Assembly (NCBI GenBank): GCA_947179485.1
Contig: OX359248.1
Coordinates: 203,501-267,500, forward strand
Length of the DNA: 64,000 bases
Origin: Allacma fusca
Lineage: Eukaryota; Arthropoda; Collembola; Symphypleona; Sminthuridae
Direction of reading: 5' to 3'
Part shown: positions 53,701 to 64,000 of the stretch, piece by piece
Layout: each line of letters begins with the position of its first letter
Position numbering within the stretch: position 1 is the stretch's first letter
Translations under genes and position numbers: made by a program
Notes under the pieces: model-generated
What the model saw: the letters and a program-made list of their open reading frames with translations, nothing else
What the model was told of the DNA's origin: nothing
Database searches by the model: none

Positions 53701-54641
53701 TAAATCTTCTATTAAAACGGGACTAATATCCTCTTTGTGGATCCTCTTTGAACCTACGTAACTATACGTACGGTGTTCTCTCTGATTTTCTCCCCCTCCC
53801 CAAATCTGATCCCCCACCTCGATATCAAATATCCTCCGCACTTCCTTCTTCCAACTCCCAAGTCTTCCTAACAATTTTGGCTAGGAACTTAATTGCTTCG
53901 TACCAAACATTCTAAATTACTGGACTCTTACATAAATGCAGGCTTCTGTACTGTAAATTATTTTCAATCTTTTGGGTTGTGAATAAATCGACAGGATTTG
54001 ACTGAATAATTACGGCGTGGTTATTAGCCAGAGCCAGAGACTCATGTAACCTTGGAAGTTTCTTTGAAGGAGGATTGTTGGAAGAAGGAAGACTCCGAAG
54101 AGGGGTCTCTGTGCTCTGTTGTTATTACGATAGTGAGTTTGAAAAAAAAAAGTAAAAATATGCAGGCTAATGGGAGTAGTATACTTATAAAAGAGTATTT
54201 GTGAGCAACCGAAGAAAGGAGTTGTTGGAAGAAGCAAGTCAAGTCCACGTATATTTGGTTGCTCCTGCTCTACTGAATTACTACGAGCACTCCAAACATG
54301 TTATTACCCAAACTGGTCTTCCCAACCGACTACATAATCGCCTCACAATACCAGATCACCATATTTTCATGAGCATGTATGGCTCTCATTATTATGTATT
54401 ATTATGACAAACTGGACCTCTTGAGTGGGTAGTGCGTGGAAGCAGTGAGGAAAGCAGTAGCTTCACTTATACAAATCATCTATAGTCACGTGAACAACCA
54501 TCAAATATTTACCAATCCATTTCTATGCTGGGGCTCATCGATTTTTCCACAGTCAATAGTCAGTATGGTCCGCATCAATTGTAGCAACTAATAACATGTA
54601 AACACAGGTACACTGTATGTATCCAATTATTTTCTCCTTTC
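50767..54641. other. Non-coding, no supported gene
   Basis: AT-rich with a pyrimidine-biased block at 53580-53860. Open frames are of chance length. Confidence 0.5.
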
Positions 54642-54770
54642 TACATACATACATACATAAAAACTTTATTTTCACTGCTTCTCAACAGAAGTAGTCATAC
54701 ATTGCCTCAGTGTTCAGGGGCCAAGAAACAATTCACGTCCCCAGACCATGTAAGGAGGGATGATAACAAA
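54642..54770 (-). mobile_element. Probable 3' end of a non-LTR retrotransposon, 5'-truncated
   Basis: Read on the minus strand, a unique segment ends with AATAAA (complement of 54665-54670), then GTTTTT and a (TATG)n tail (54642-54659). A polyadenylation-like hexamer followed directly by a short tandem tail is typical of RTE/CR1-like element ends. A related but shorter stretch occurs at 905-951 (16 identical bases at 913-928 and 54670-54685), which supports a dispersed repeat. No reverse transcriptase is left; the upstream limit is a guess. Confidence 0.38.
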
Positions 54771-56081
54771 TATTCTCGATACAGGAGTCAAGCAAGTTTA
54801 AGCAAAGACAGGATTTTTTGGAAAAGATCAAAGTTTGAAATCTTGAAATTGTTCAACTGAAATTTTAAAAAGTTTTTAAAAATATATTCTTACTCTTGGT
54901 TGTAGGAAACTTTATTGGTTTTTTAAGGAACTATGAAACATGTTGCTGTGTTGATGGCGATCAGAGGTAAAAGCAGAGAGGAAGGTTGCGGAAATTCAGC
55001 TTTACAGTACGAGCAAAAGTGAGATAGATGTGGAGAAGGTGGAATTTCTCATCTTACAATTTTTTTCATGGGTGGTCTGGTGTTCGTAAAAATATTTTGA
55101 AACGCGGTGTTTGGAGCTTTTGTTGGGGTTCATTTGAGTCCAATATCAACTTCCTAAATCAAAAATTGTGGTGTTAGGATCTATAAATGTGACGGAAGAT
55201 TAAAATAGAGGAAAAGATATTTATGATTATAACAACTCTTTAAAAGAAATTCGTATGCTTAGAGAAAAATAGAGGGAAGAGAATGCCTGAGGAGTGAGGA
55301 GTAGTTGGAAACTTCTCATTTATCTACTCGTTAGATTTTATCTCATACTTAATTGTAATGTGGTTACTATCCTACTCCGTAGCTTCGGCTCTGAAAATTA
55401 TTTGGTGGGGGGAAACCGGATTGTATTTTTATTTTATCATTAGAGAGTCCCGTATGTGTTGAATTCGTTATGATCTTTAACTTTACTACTCAAACGCATA
55501 AATTTACTTGCACAAACTGAAACCTGGATAAGTTTGACTAGAAGAAACATTGCACTTGTGGCAGAGAACTAGACTAGAACTAGCTACTTGGCCACTCACA
55601 TTGCACATGTCTACCTGTAAATGTGGGCGCAACTAAATCAATACAAGTCATTTTGATTCTAAAATATTCCAACAACTCCCACCCAGTCCAATATATTTTG
55701 CAAATTGAATCCTATTGGATCCAGCAGTTTGCTTCACTTTGATTTTGGTTCTTACTGTAAGAATTAATCAATTCAGGTTTTTCAATGTAAATATGTGAAC
55801 ATTCCTTCCCTTAATTAACGAAACATTTTTCGATCCCCTGATTTTTACGTAAGCATTTCACATTTTAATGTTTTTACGAGAGGTGTTACTCGAGATTCCC
55901 ATCTTTGAAGTCAATTTTTCACTGACGACATTATGTTGTTACTTTGCTGTTCATAGGATCGGACAGAAGTTATTGTTGAGATGGTGTGAGATTGAGTAGG
56001 TGAGAGGTTGTCGCCGTTGTGGATTCCCATGATGATGGTGATACGCCGGAGAAGAATTGCTCATGTGTCTGCATTTTTTAG
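54771..56081. other. Non-coding, no supported gene
   Basis: Increasingly purine-rich toward 56300. No splice-bounded frame was accepted apart from 56082-56116. Confidence 0.5.
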
Positions 56082-56116
56082 AATTCGATTTCAAGTTAAG
56101 AGAGTCGTTTTGAAAG
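56082..56116 (+). CDS. Candidate 35-bp microexon
   Basis: The strong acceptor TCTGCATTTTTTAG ends at 56081 and the donor is AAAG|GTGAGG at 56116/56117. The frame reads IRFQVKRVVLK, a beta-strand-like pattern, entering with one base and leaving with one base. No neighbouring exon of matching phase was identified within a kilobase. Confidence 0.18.
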
Positions 56117-56257
56117 GTGAGGAGAGGGATGAGAGGTATTTGTTTAAGGGTGAGAGCGTCTAATCGAGTGGAAGACGAAATTGGAGATGAGAGTGAGTTG
56201 ACATAAAAACATCCGGTCCTCAGTGGTAGTTTGGTGGTGGAGGAACCAAAGGAAGAT

Positions 56258-56260
<3 letters not shown>

Positions 56261-56306
<46 letters not shown>
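56261..56306. repeat. (GA)23 microsatellite
   Basis: Forty-six uninterrupted bases of GA, the longest perfect dinucleotide tract in the window, set in a purine-rich stretch (about 56100-56340). Confidence 0.98.
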
Positions 56307-56310
<4 letters not shown>

Positions 56311-57284
56311 GAAGAAGAGTCGTAAAAGAAATAATTAGCAAGTTGTCTCATTACATGTTGCCAGGAGACACGGGGTAGGGACTAAATTACGGCGGAATTT
56401 TTTCCCTTAATTGGATAAAATGTTGTTGTTGTTGAGACTGATCCTCACTCGTCTCCCCAGAATTGGACTACTACAGATACAATGAGGAAATGTGAGTCCA
56501 TCATCAGATTCACAGCTTCCTTTCTATCTTTTGATACATCTCCTGTAATGACGAGGGCTTCGTGTTAATTCTGAGATGTAAACTGCGATAGGATGGCAGA
56601 GTCAGATTCGTAGAGCAGGAGGAGGAAATATTCCTGTTTCTTTCTATTTTATTCCCCTGGTGGAGTGTAAGCACTTGAGTTATAGTGCACTCAAAAACTT
56701 TATATATTATGTTCAGCGGATATGTGGATGTGGCTAGGTGAGCGTAATGCGAAAGATACTTAAGCTCTGTAGTTATTACCTTGTCAGGAAATTAGCATTC
56801 TTTGACAGAATAACCATAAAGTACATATAATGCATGTTTTGGTAATTCCAAAGGGATGATTCTAATAGATCAAGTACCTGGAGGCAACCCTCCCTTCTTG
56901 GGTCATCTTCCTTTATATGAATGAGTTCAACAGGGAATTCTAATCCGAATTATAAAACTGGCATTACGCATGACCTGGTGTCGAGTTTAATCTCATACTT
57001 TGAGTCTCCTCGGGTCCTCTCGCAGTCTCTCTTTGATTTTAAATTTAAGTGTAATTGCACAATTGTGCCCATGCCTAGCCACACTCTCCAATCTCTCCCA
57101 TTTTCTTGGAGGTTCCACATCAGACCATGCAGACCAAAACTCTGAACCTTCTTTGCACTACCAATTCTCACCTTGATTATAGTTGTGCTTTTTAATTAAA
57201 CTGTCAGGTTTATAGCCTATTGAGGACGTCGGGAATACTGTGTGTAAACTCCAATGATACGGAATGGCCCACACTTTTCACACT

Positions 57285-57294
57285 CATACATACA

Positions 57295-57324
<30 letters not shown>
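57285..57324. repeat. (CATA)10 microsatellite
   Basis: Ten uninterrupted CATA units followed by TATATA. Confidence 0.97.
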
Positions 57325-57328
<4 letters not shown>

Positions 57329-60300
57329 AGATGTGCCATGTACCGCGTCTGTCACGTTGTATAATGTACGAAATTTATTCTCAAGTTTAGTACGGACATC
57401 TCCGTCATGATTTACATTTATATAACCGCTGTAATGTAGCCATTTCCCATTTTTTAATCGAAACGGTAATTCTCATATGGACTTCATCCCCACAATTTAT
57501 TATACGATGTGAGGTCGGCCGACTGACGGAGCGGGATTAGGAAGAGGAACATCATGCTAAGTGAATTGCTTCTATTTTCTAGTTTTCATGAATAATCTTC
57601 CCCTATTTGAGAAATAACGGTCCTTTTTACACCCCACCCTTTCTATTCACATAAATACGTATTTTTAAAGACAAGGACAATAATTATTACATAATAGGGA
57701 TTTTTTTGAGGAGCATCAAAGTTATAAAACGTGGGAACTTTTAATCTGGCACGCGTGGTCATTAAACCGTTTTTGGGATTTTTGCTCAATCTCTGCTTTA
57801 CTCACACTCTATCCATCGTCCAGCTATGGCTTTGACCCTTCAATGTCACTTCGCCACAAAGTTCCTTGTTCAGAAATTCAATGAAATTTGGGTCTTCTCG
57901 CTGGTTTACACGCTACTACGTGTACAATACGTGTCTTCCAACTTTTGTGACACGTGTGTACATGTCTAATTTTTGGTCCTGACTCCTGACGTTTCTAGTC
58001 TCTCCTGGTGATGGTGATACTATTTTAATTCACTTTTGACGACTCGTGGTTTCCGGATTTGAGATAATGTGTAAGCTAAAGTACCTCTATATGACTGGTA
58101 TCATCTTCGACATCTTTGCTTTGAATCCTAGCAAGTAACGAGGGGTTGCCGTTAAACTTGTAAAATCTGGACTCAATTCTTTTGCGGGATGAGATTGACA
58201 AGACGAGATAGAATTAAGCGTAGGAAATTTGCTTTGTATGTATGTAATGAATAGCGGTTGATGGACTTTGAAACCCTCTGTTCAACAGTAATAATGGCAA
58301 TAATAAAAGCGGTTCAGTTCAGTCAAGTTTGATACGGTTTGGTATACACAGGCGAAGAGTTATTACAGGAAATGATCGACACGGGTATTCAGCTATCACC
58401 TGCCAATCTTCCTTTATCTGTCCATTATTCTATCCCTTTCCTCATCACACGCCTTCTACAGATACATACATCTCTAAATCAACCAACACACAATCATCCC
58501 AGTACTTATGGCTTGTTCAGCTTTTAATACACGGACATTTCACAAGGATCCTGTAATCTTCCCCACTCCACTTACACCTACTGGTTAACATCCATTTCTC
58601 CTCCAATCCACCATGGTTGAGCATTTAACAAAGCAAATAGTTCCTCATGTCCTACAATTACACTACTCCTTTTGCAATAACATTTATTTATTTCTAGAAT
58701 AGTTAGCCATTCCTCCGAGTAACCACTTTCACTCATCCTTCAATTGAGTGACGTCCTAAAGCTTTTATAACATAGACAAATACTTCCCATCGCATTTATT
58801 TATGTACATACATAATTATGTATATATTCAATTCAATTTGGTTGACAGTGGCATCGATTCCTGTAGTTCCTTAGTTATTAACTTTTATCTGGAATGGAAC
58901 TGTTTTTTTGAGACAATGATGATTCACTTCATTCCACTCAGTGATTTTATGTTTGTCCTTTTCAATTGACCTGCCAGTTTGTTTAATTCCACGGTTTAGG
59001 ATCAGTAAATATCTGAGAGTACATATGCATTTTCCCTCCGTGTTTCCCTTCTATATATTTTTTTATGATGGTTACGTAAAGTGAGTACTCCAACTATGTT
59101 TACACTGAACGATTTTATGCAATCAAGTCAAATTACATCCTGCCTTGCATTTTACAAAACAAGTGATAAAAACCCGGAGTATGTATGCGTATGCAGTTAT
59201 GTGTAATTACTAATCCATTATGTGCTTTAAATCGAATTCCAAGTTTTGAAAGTTTTGTACTACATCCTATGAGCACTTTTTGCAGAGGTCCATCTCTGAA
59301 ATGATGTGGTGTTACAGAATGGTAAACATTAGCTTTTCCTTCCCATAAGAAGGGTTTGTTGTTTGGGACGACAAAATACCTATTCTTGATCGTGGAACGC
59401 AAGAAGAGTTTGATGAGCTAAGAAAACCCAGGGAAATTGCGGGTTCCTTGTGGATATGAAAATATTTGGTTAGATAATAGAGTAGGTGGACTGTGTGATA
59501 GGATGGGAATGTTATTTTCAATAGAATAATTATGATGGATAAACTCTATGAGCTGACTACATCTCTAAAGTTCAATGATTGTATTGTTTGGTTGCAAATC
59601 CAGGAATGGAAAGGAATGCTGAAATTTCTGGATGCTTTTCTTCATGCTATGTTGAGGGATCGAGGGAGTTTATGCATGAGCTTTCAAGACTCTTTTCCTA
59701 GGATTTTGTATATTACGTTTCCATCCTGCTCACTCAGCAGCAGGCGTTTCCCAAAGTCTTTTTTCTACCCTTGCTGAACAAAAAGCTCCTGTCAGTTTCC
59801 TTTTCTTGTCATTGAATAAATACGTGAAGAAATGCTTTGGTCTCATCCTCCCGATCACTAGAAGGACGGTGTGAATATGATGTATGTATTGAGTATGTAG
59901 GTTACTCACAATCACAATCAGAGTTGACTACCCCGGGAGAGTTTGTTGAGATAACTGAGACTGAGTTCGCACCTGTAGTCTCTCCCCTGCACCTTACTTT
60001 TATTTTCAATGCCCAAATAGTTGGATGCGTGAAAAGGAGCCTAAAAATATATTGGAGTGTGAAATGGAAGAAAATCCAATGTGCCATGAATCAACAAACA
60101 AACCCAGCAAGAGCATTGAAATCTCTGATTAGCTCTATTTAAATGTGACTCGTTACGTCTTGAAGATTACACAATGAAGGAGGAACTCATGGAGTAAAAA
60201 CCATGTGTTGGCTGTCTACGTGAGTGGAGGACGGAGTGCATTGAAAGTTGTGAACTGGCCATTATAGAGATTTCATGTGACTCACTGCGTGGTTAATAAA

Positions 60301-61811
60301 ATGCATTATGTATCGACTTTTTGGCTTTCCCTTTGGCCCTCTACCTCATATCTTTAAACTTTTTTCCCGGCGTAAAACCATTCATGTCAATATTAGAGAC
60401 TCACTCGTGCTTTCCTTGAAATTCCATCCAGGATCAGTCCATATATGATGATGGTGTGTGGCTTAATTTCAGAACGTCCGGGGACAGCTGCACTGCACTA
60501 CATCATCTTTACATATACGTATGTATGTAATTACATGTATAATAATTATACAGAATATCTACCCTACGTTTCCAAGTAGAAAGCTCTTCTATTTTAGCTA
60601 GGTCCACAATTCAGAGCACACAATAACGTATGTGTCTGTATCTGTATTCACACTCAATCTGTGTTCAACGTGCTTTTTGTTTAGAAAAGCTTTTACATGC
60701 TTTATGCTTATGCAATTGTAAGTGTTGGCGGAGTGGTTGAAATTCTTATTTTACACTTGTATCAACTTGGTGGTAGGAAAGATGATGAAGAGGAAGGGAA
60801 AAAAACCGAAAGAGAAAATGTTAGCTTCAGATGGAAGTTATCAGTCAAGAAGGAGTTTAATGTTATTCGGTCTACATTTTATAAACCAATGTCAGCCTGA
60901 GTGGTCTATATGGTCGATACATACAAATGACGGCTACATGTAGCATGGACTCATCCTCCTCTACTTGTGTTTGTAAGTCAAGTGTGTAAAAGCCCTCTTC
61001 ATGAGCGCCTTCATGTCTGTATTTTAATCTGAGTATAATTCTGAGTAAGTGGAGTAACTACATCGAGAAGCGAGTGTGAAACTCTCTGGATTAACGCTCA
61101 TCTCTCCACTGTGCATATTGGAGGAGGTTCTACATACATATGTATGTAATTATAGGCAGACATATGTACATACAAGCAAATTCACGGCTTGTCAGAATAA
61201 CATAATGAATGTATTTAGAAAGGTAAGGCGCATGGATTGAGTGAAGCAATAAGAGTAGAGAAATAAGTATAACATGATAAAGGCTCATGGATGAACTGGA
61301 CAATAGGAATAGCACCAAGGACAGTGGAACCCTCTGGGTATCTCCGACCAGACTCATTACTACATATTCCTCTAAATCCTCTAGTACCTACATATTCTAC
61401 ATATATGTAATTACATACGTACTGCAAACTCCAACCATACACACAACTCCCAGTTGTCTGTCTTAGGCTCTTCTCTGTCCGAGACTCCCTACATACTCCT
61501 ATTTGCTCGAACAGATCCTTTGAATTGAAATTTTATGCACTTGTTGCATATGAAGACATGAAGTGTACATAGATACATACAATCATACGAAATCCTGGGA
61601 TACAAGCATTTACGACGTACCTGTAAATTACATGTATCCACGATAAAGTACCTCTGCCTACTCCTCACTCAAATAATTACTTCCATTCGTACTTATTGTT
61701 GGTGCTACTTGCTGCAGATACCATCTTGGAAAATATGCATATGCACAATGCATCCATTCACTTTTCTCCATTTAGGCATAGTTGCTGAAGAAGTGGAGAA
61801 CATTCTCTCAT

Positions 61812-61835
61812 TCTCTCTCTCTCTCTCTCTCTCTC
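61812..61835. repeat. (CT)n microsatellite
   Basis: Twelve CT units. Confidence 0.95.
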
Positions 61836-63249
61836 CCTCTTTCCATCTACCCTGCATTGAACTATGGTGCATAATGTCCTACGGGACGGGGTCTTCCCTT
61901 AATTCTTATGTATCTACATACATGAATACGAAAGCCCTGTAAAATCAATTTGAAAGACTTGGAGGTGTAAGCCCATCATGGAAAGAACCATCAACTTTAT
62001 TAGAAAGTATAAAAATCAGAATTCTCAAGGCTAAGTGATGATCCCGAAACCAACTTACGTCCATTATGAGATCTTACACAAATGATTTTATACACGTATT
62101 TCATAGCAGACCATTGGCATCTGACACCTCTACATCTTACGTACATATATGGATTTTTTCATCCGTGCAACTATTAATAAAATATAATTCGGGGCATTCA
62201 CAGGTACCCTCAAACTGGTATCTGTCCATACCGGATTTATTTCTAGTTTTTTATAATTGGAAACAAATCAGATGGGGAATATTTACGATTCATTTAACTT
62301 ATTGTTAGCTGGTCCCTTGTAACTAAAGATTGAACTTGAAAGGTGTTCCATCTTGTGTCAAACAGATGGTATGAGTATCAAATTATGTGCTTTGATCACT
62401 TCCACTTATTAAAACTTGGATGATGATTTGAGCAGAACTGATGGATATTTCACAGTGCAGGGATTTCCTTTGAATTAGTTACTACGTAAGTAAGTTGATG
62501 AGGGTTTAGATTTGGCTATAAGTTATCCTTAAAAACTGTGATGGCAACAATTTATGGATGTGGTCATGTGGTGAACCTTTGTTCTACTTTTTTCTATGTA
62601 GTTATGTTTTCATTTGAATGTCAATGGATATCAAGTGTAGAAGTAATATAAGTATTTACAGTTTCTTCTTTCCACGATACCTTTGCACATATGTATGTGT
62701 TGGAATACATACATAGATACTTGTGCAAAGAACACACTGTTGAGCTTATGAGGGTAACTTTCAGGCATTTTTTTCAGCTTACTATAGATACCTATAGATA
62801 CATATATAAAAGAGCTGGGGTTTAAATCAAAAGTGTCAACTGTTGCATGGAATCTATTCATCACATAAATGAATGCGAAGTGTTTGCTTTTCAAGTGTGA
62901 ATTCAAGAAAATGGTTAATGGTGTGAGTTTTAAAAACTAATAAACATTGAGAGAGGATGTTACCTACACATATTTGCTATTGCTGCACATACATACTACG
63001 TTTATTGTGGGCAATTATATTCTGTGTAGCTTTAAATGCAGCAGGTGGGATTTGAAGACTCCTCACCCTCCTTATGGCTTTAAGCTACGGTAGTTTCAAA
63101 CCTGTACGTGGACAAGTAATTATATAAATAAATATGCATACGAACACTTGCTCTGGGAAATATCTTGTATCTATTCACGGAGGTTGCTCTAGATTTCCCT
63201 AAAAGATAGTATCTTGGTCCTCGTCTATTTCTTAGCGTGCACTATACAC

Positions 63250-63272
63250 TACATACATACATACATACATAC
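63250..63272. repeat. (ACAT)n microsatellite
   Basis: Five to six tetranucleotide units. Confidence 0.95.
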
Positions 63273-63799
63273 CTCAATTATTAATTATTACTGTTACAGC
63301 GTGAGTTTTATAGCAGACTCATAAATTCTTCAAGGTCTTCACAATGCGTATGTATATTATTTACTCTGACTTTTTGTTCCTCTTGCTTGTCGTGCCACCG
63401 TCTTTTCTTTTATCTCAAAAACATTGTATTTTTTTTTTGGCATTACTCTCGCATTTTCAAAGCATCTAACAATAAATAGGTTTTCTCATATTCTCAATAC
63501 TCTGTCTATTGTTGATTATGCGCCCCACCTTTAAACTCCGCCATTATTTTTTTTAAATTGTGTAAAATTTAAATTTTTACCAAAATTCAAAACTCTAAAT
63601 AATTGTAAATGAAAAATTGCAGCGATTTATAAAATTCCTTACCTTCTAAATGGAATAAATCACAACTTGGTTATTAACACTTGACACGGAGTAGTAGTTT
63701 AAGGAAATGAATATCTTCAACTTTAAACCAACATCTCCATACCTGTCCTATCCATCATGTGTTTTACTGCACATAAGATTCCAGTGAATCCTTTCGAGT

Positions 63800-63880
63800 T
63801 CTTTTTTTATTTTCAATCCGGATTTGAACTCAAAACAGATTCACATTCAGTGACCTCTAGCGATCAATCCCGGACGAACT
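63800..63880 (-). repeat. tRNA-like SINE head or tRNA pseudogene
   Basis: On the minus strand there is a B-box match GAGTTCAAATCCG (complement of 63819-63831), preceded at tRNA-like spacing by an A-box-like TCGCTAGAGGTCA (complement of 63851-63863), and followed by an A-rich run. The order A box, B box, A-rich tail is that of a tRNA-derived SINE. The T stem does not pair and no acceptor stem forms, so it is not a functional tRNA gene. Confidence 0.3.
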
Positions 63881-64000
63881 GGTGCAAACTTTAGCAAGGG
63901 TATGGACATTGTTCCGAAAGTGGATTGCACTCAGTCAGTCCGATCCAGAAAACTTTCTTTCTAGTGTTAGTGTTGGTAGAGATAAATGTATAAACATTTT

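Larger units (their letters stand above)
57325..63799. other. Non-coding, no supported gene
   Basis: Contains ACATATGTA palindromes at 61136, 61160 and 62687, TAATTA-associated relatives at 58801, 60511 and 61395, and CT/CATA microsatellites. No coding evidence. Confidence 0.5.

Noticed and set aside
1..64000. CRISPR arrays, operons, rRNA and functional tRNA genes
   Set aside because: No spaced direct repeats, ribosome-binding-site-led gene runs, rRNA motifs or foldable tRNA were found; the sequence is animal-like.

Overview
The window looks like AT-rich nuclear DNA from an invertebrate animal, most likely an arthropod. It contains no rRNA, no operons, no phage genes and no CRISPR array. It has GT-AG splice sites, many simple repeats of the CATA/GTAT, GA/CT and ATAC types, short palindromes such as ACATATGTA, and diverged DNA transposons. 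I cannot name the species. Nearly all of the 64 kb appears to be intron or intergenic sequence, and most open frames over 60 codons are of a length expected by chance in such DNA.

One protein-coding feature is solid: a 1,070-bp internal exon at 3534-4603 on the + strand. It encodes 356 codons with a 15-residue run of Asp/Glu and a Thr-rich segment with many N-X-S/T sequons. It is bounded by a good acceptor and a consensus donor (AAG|GTAAGTA). A phase-compatible 32-bp microexon may follow at 5321-5352. The first and last exons of this gene were not found.

The clearest other structures are two DNA-transposon relics. The first (1383-2456) is a 1.07-kb palindrome whose diverged arms mirror each other around position ~1920, with CAGG...CCTG ends. 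The second (41414-41841) is a 428-bp non-autonomous hAT-like element with 18-bp perfect terminal inverted repeats, a perfect 8-bp target duplication (GTGGAATG) and nine internal CAATCCC copies. Further repeats are a nested hairpin beside a 14-bp minisatellite (20654-20806), a degenerate CTCCCCCTATCC-type tandem array (about 50455-50766), a likely non-LTR retrotransposon 3' end (54642-54770), a tRNA-like SINE head (63800-63880) and many microsatellites.

Several short stretches combine an open frame with plausible splice sites and matching phase. The more coherent are 27805-28081, 42708-43441 and 46144-46579 on the + strand and 44901-44950 on the - strand. They are listed as low-confidence candidates. 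In 64 kb some such coincidences are expected, and only transcript or cross-species data can separate real exons from chance. No functional link between these candidates can be shown from the sequence.
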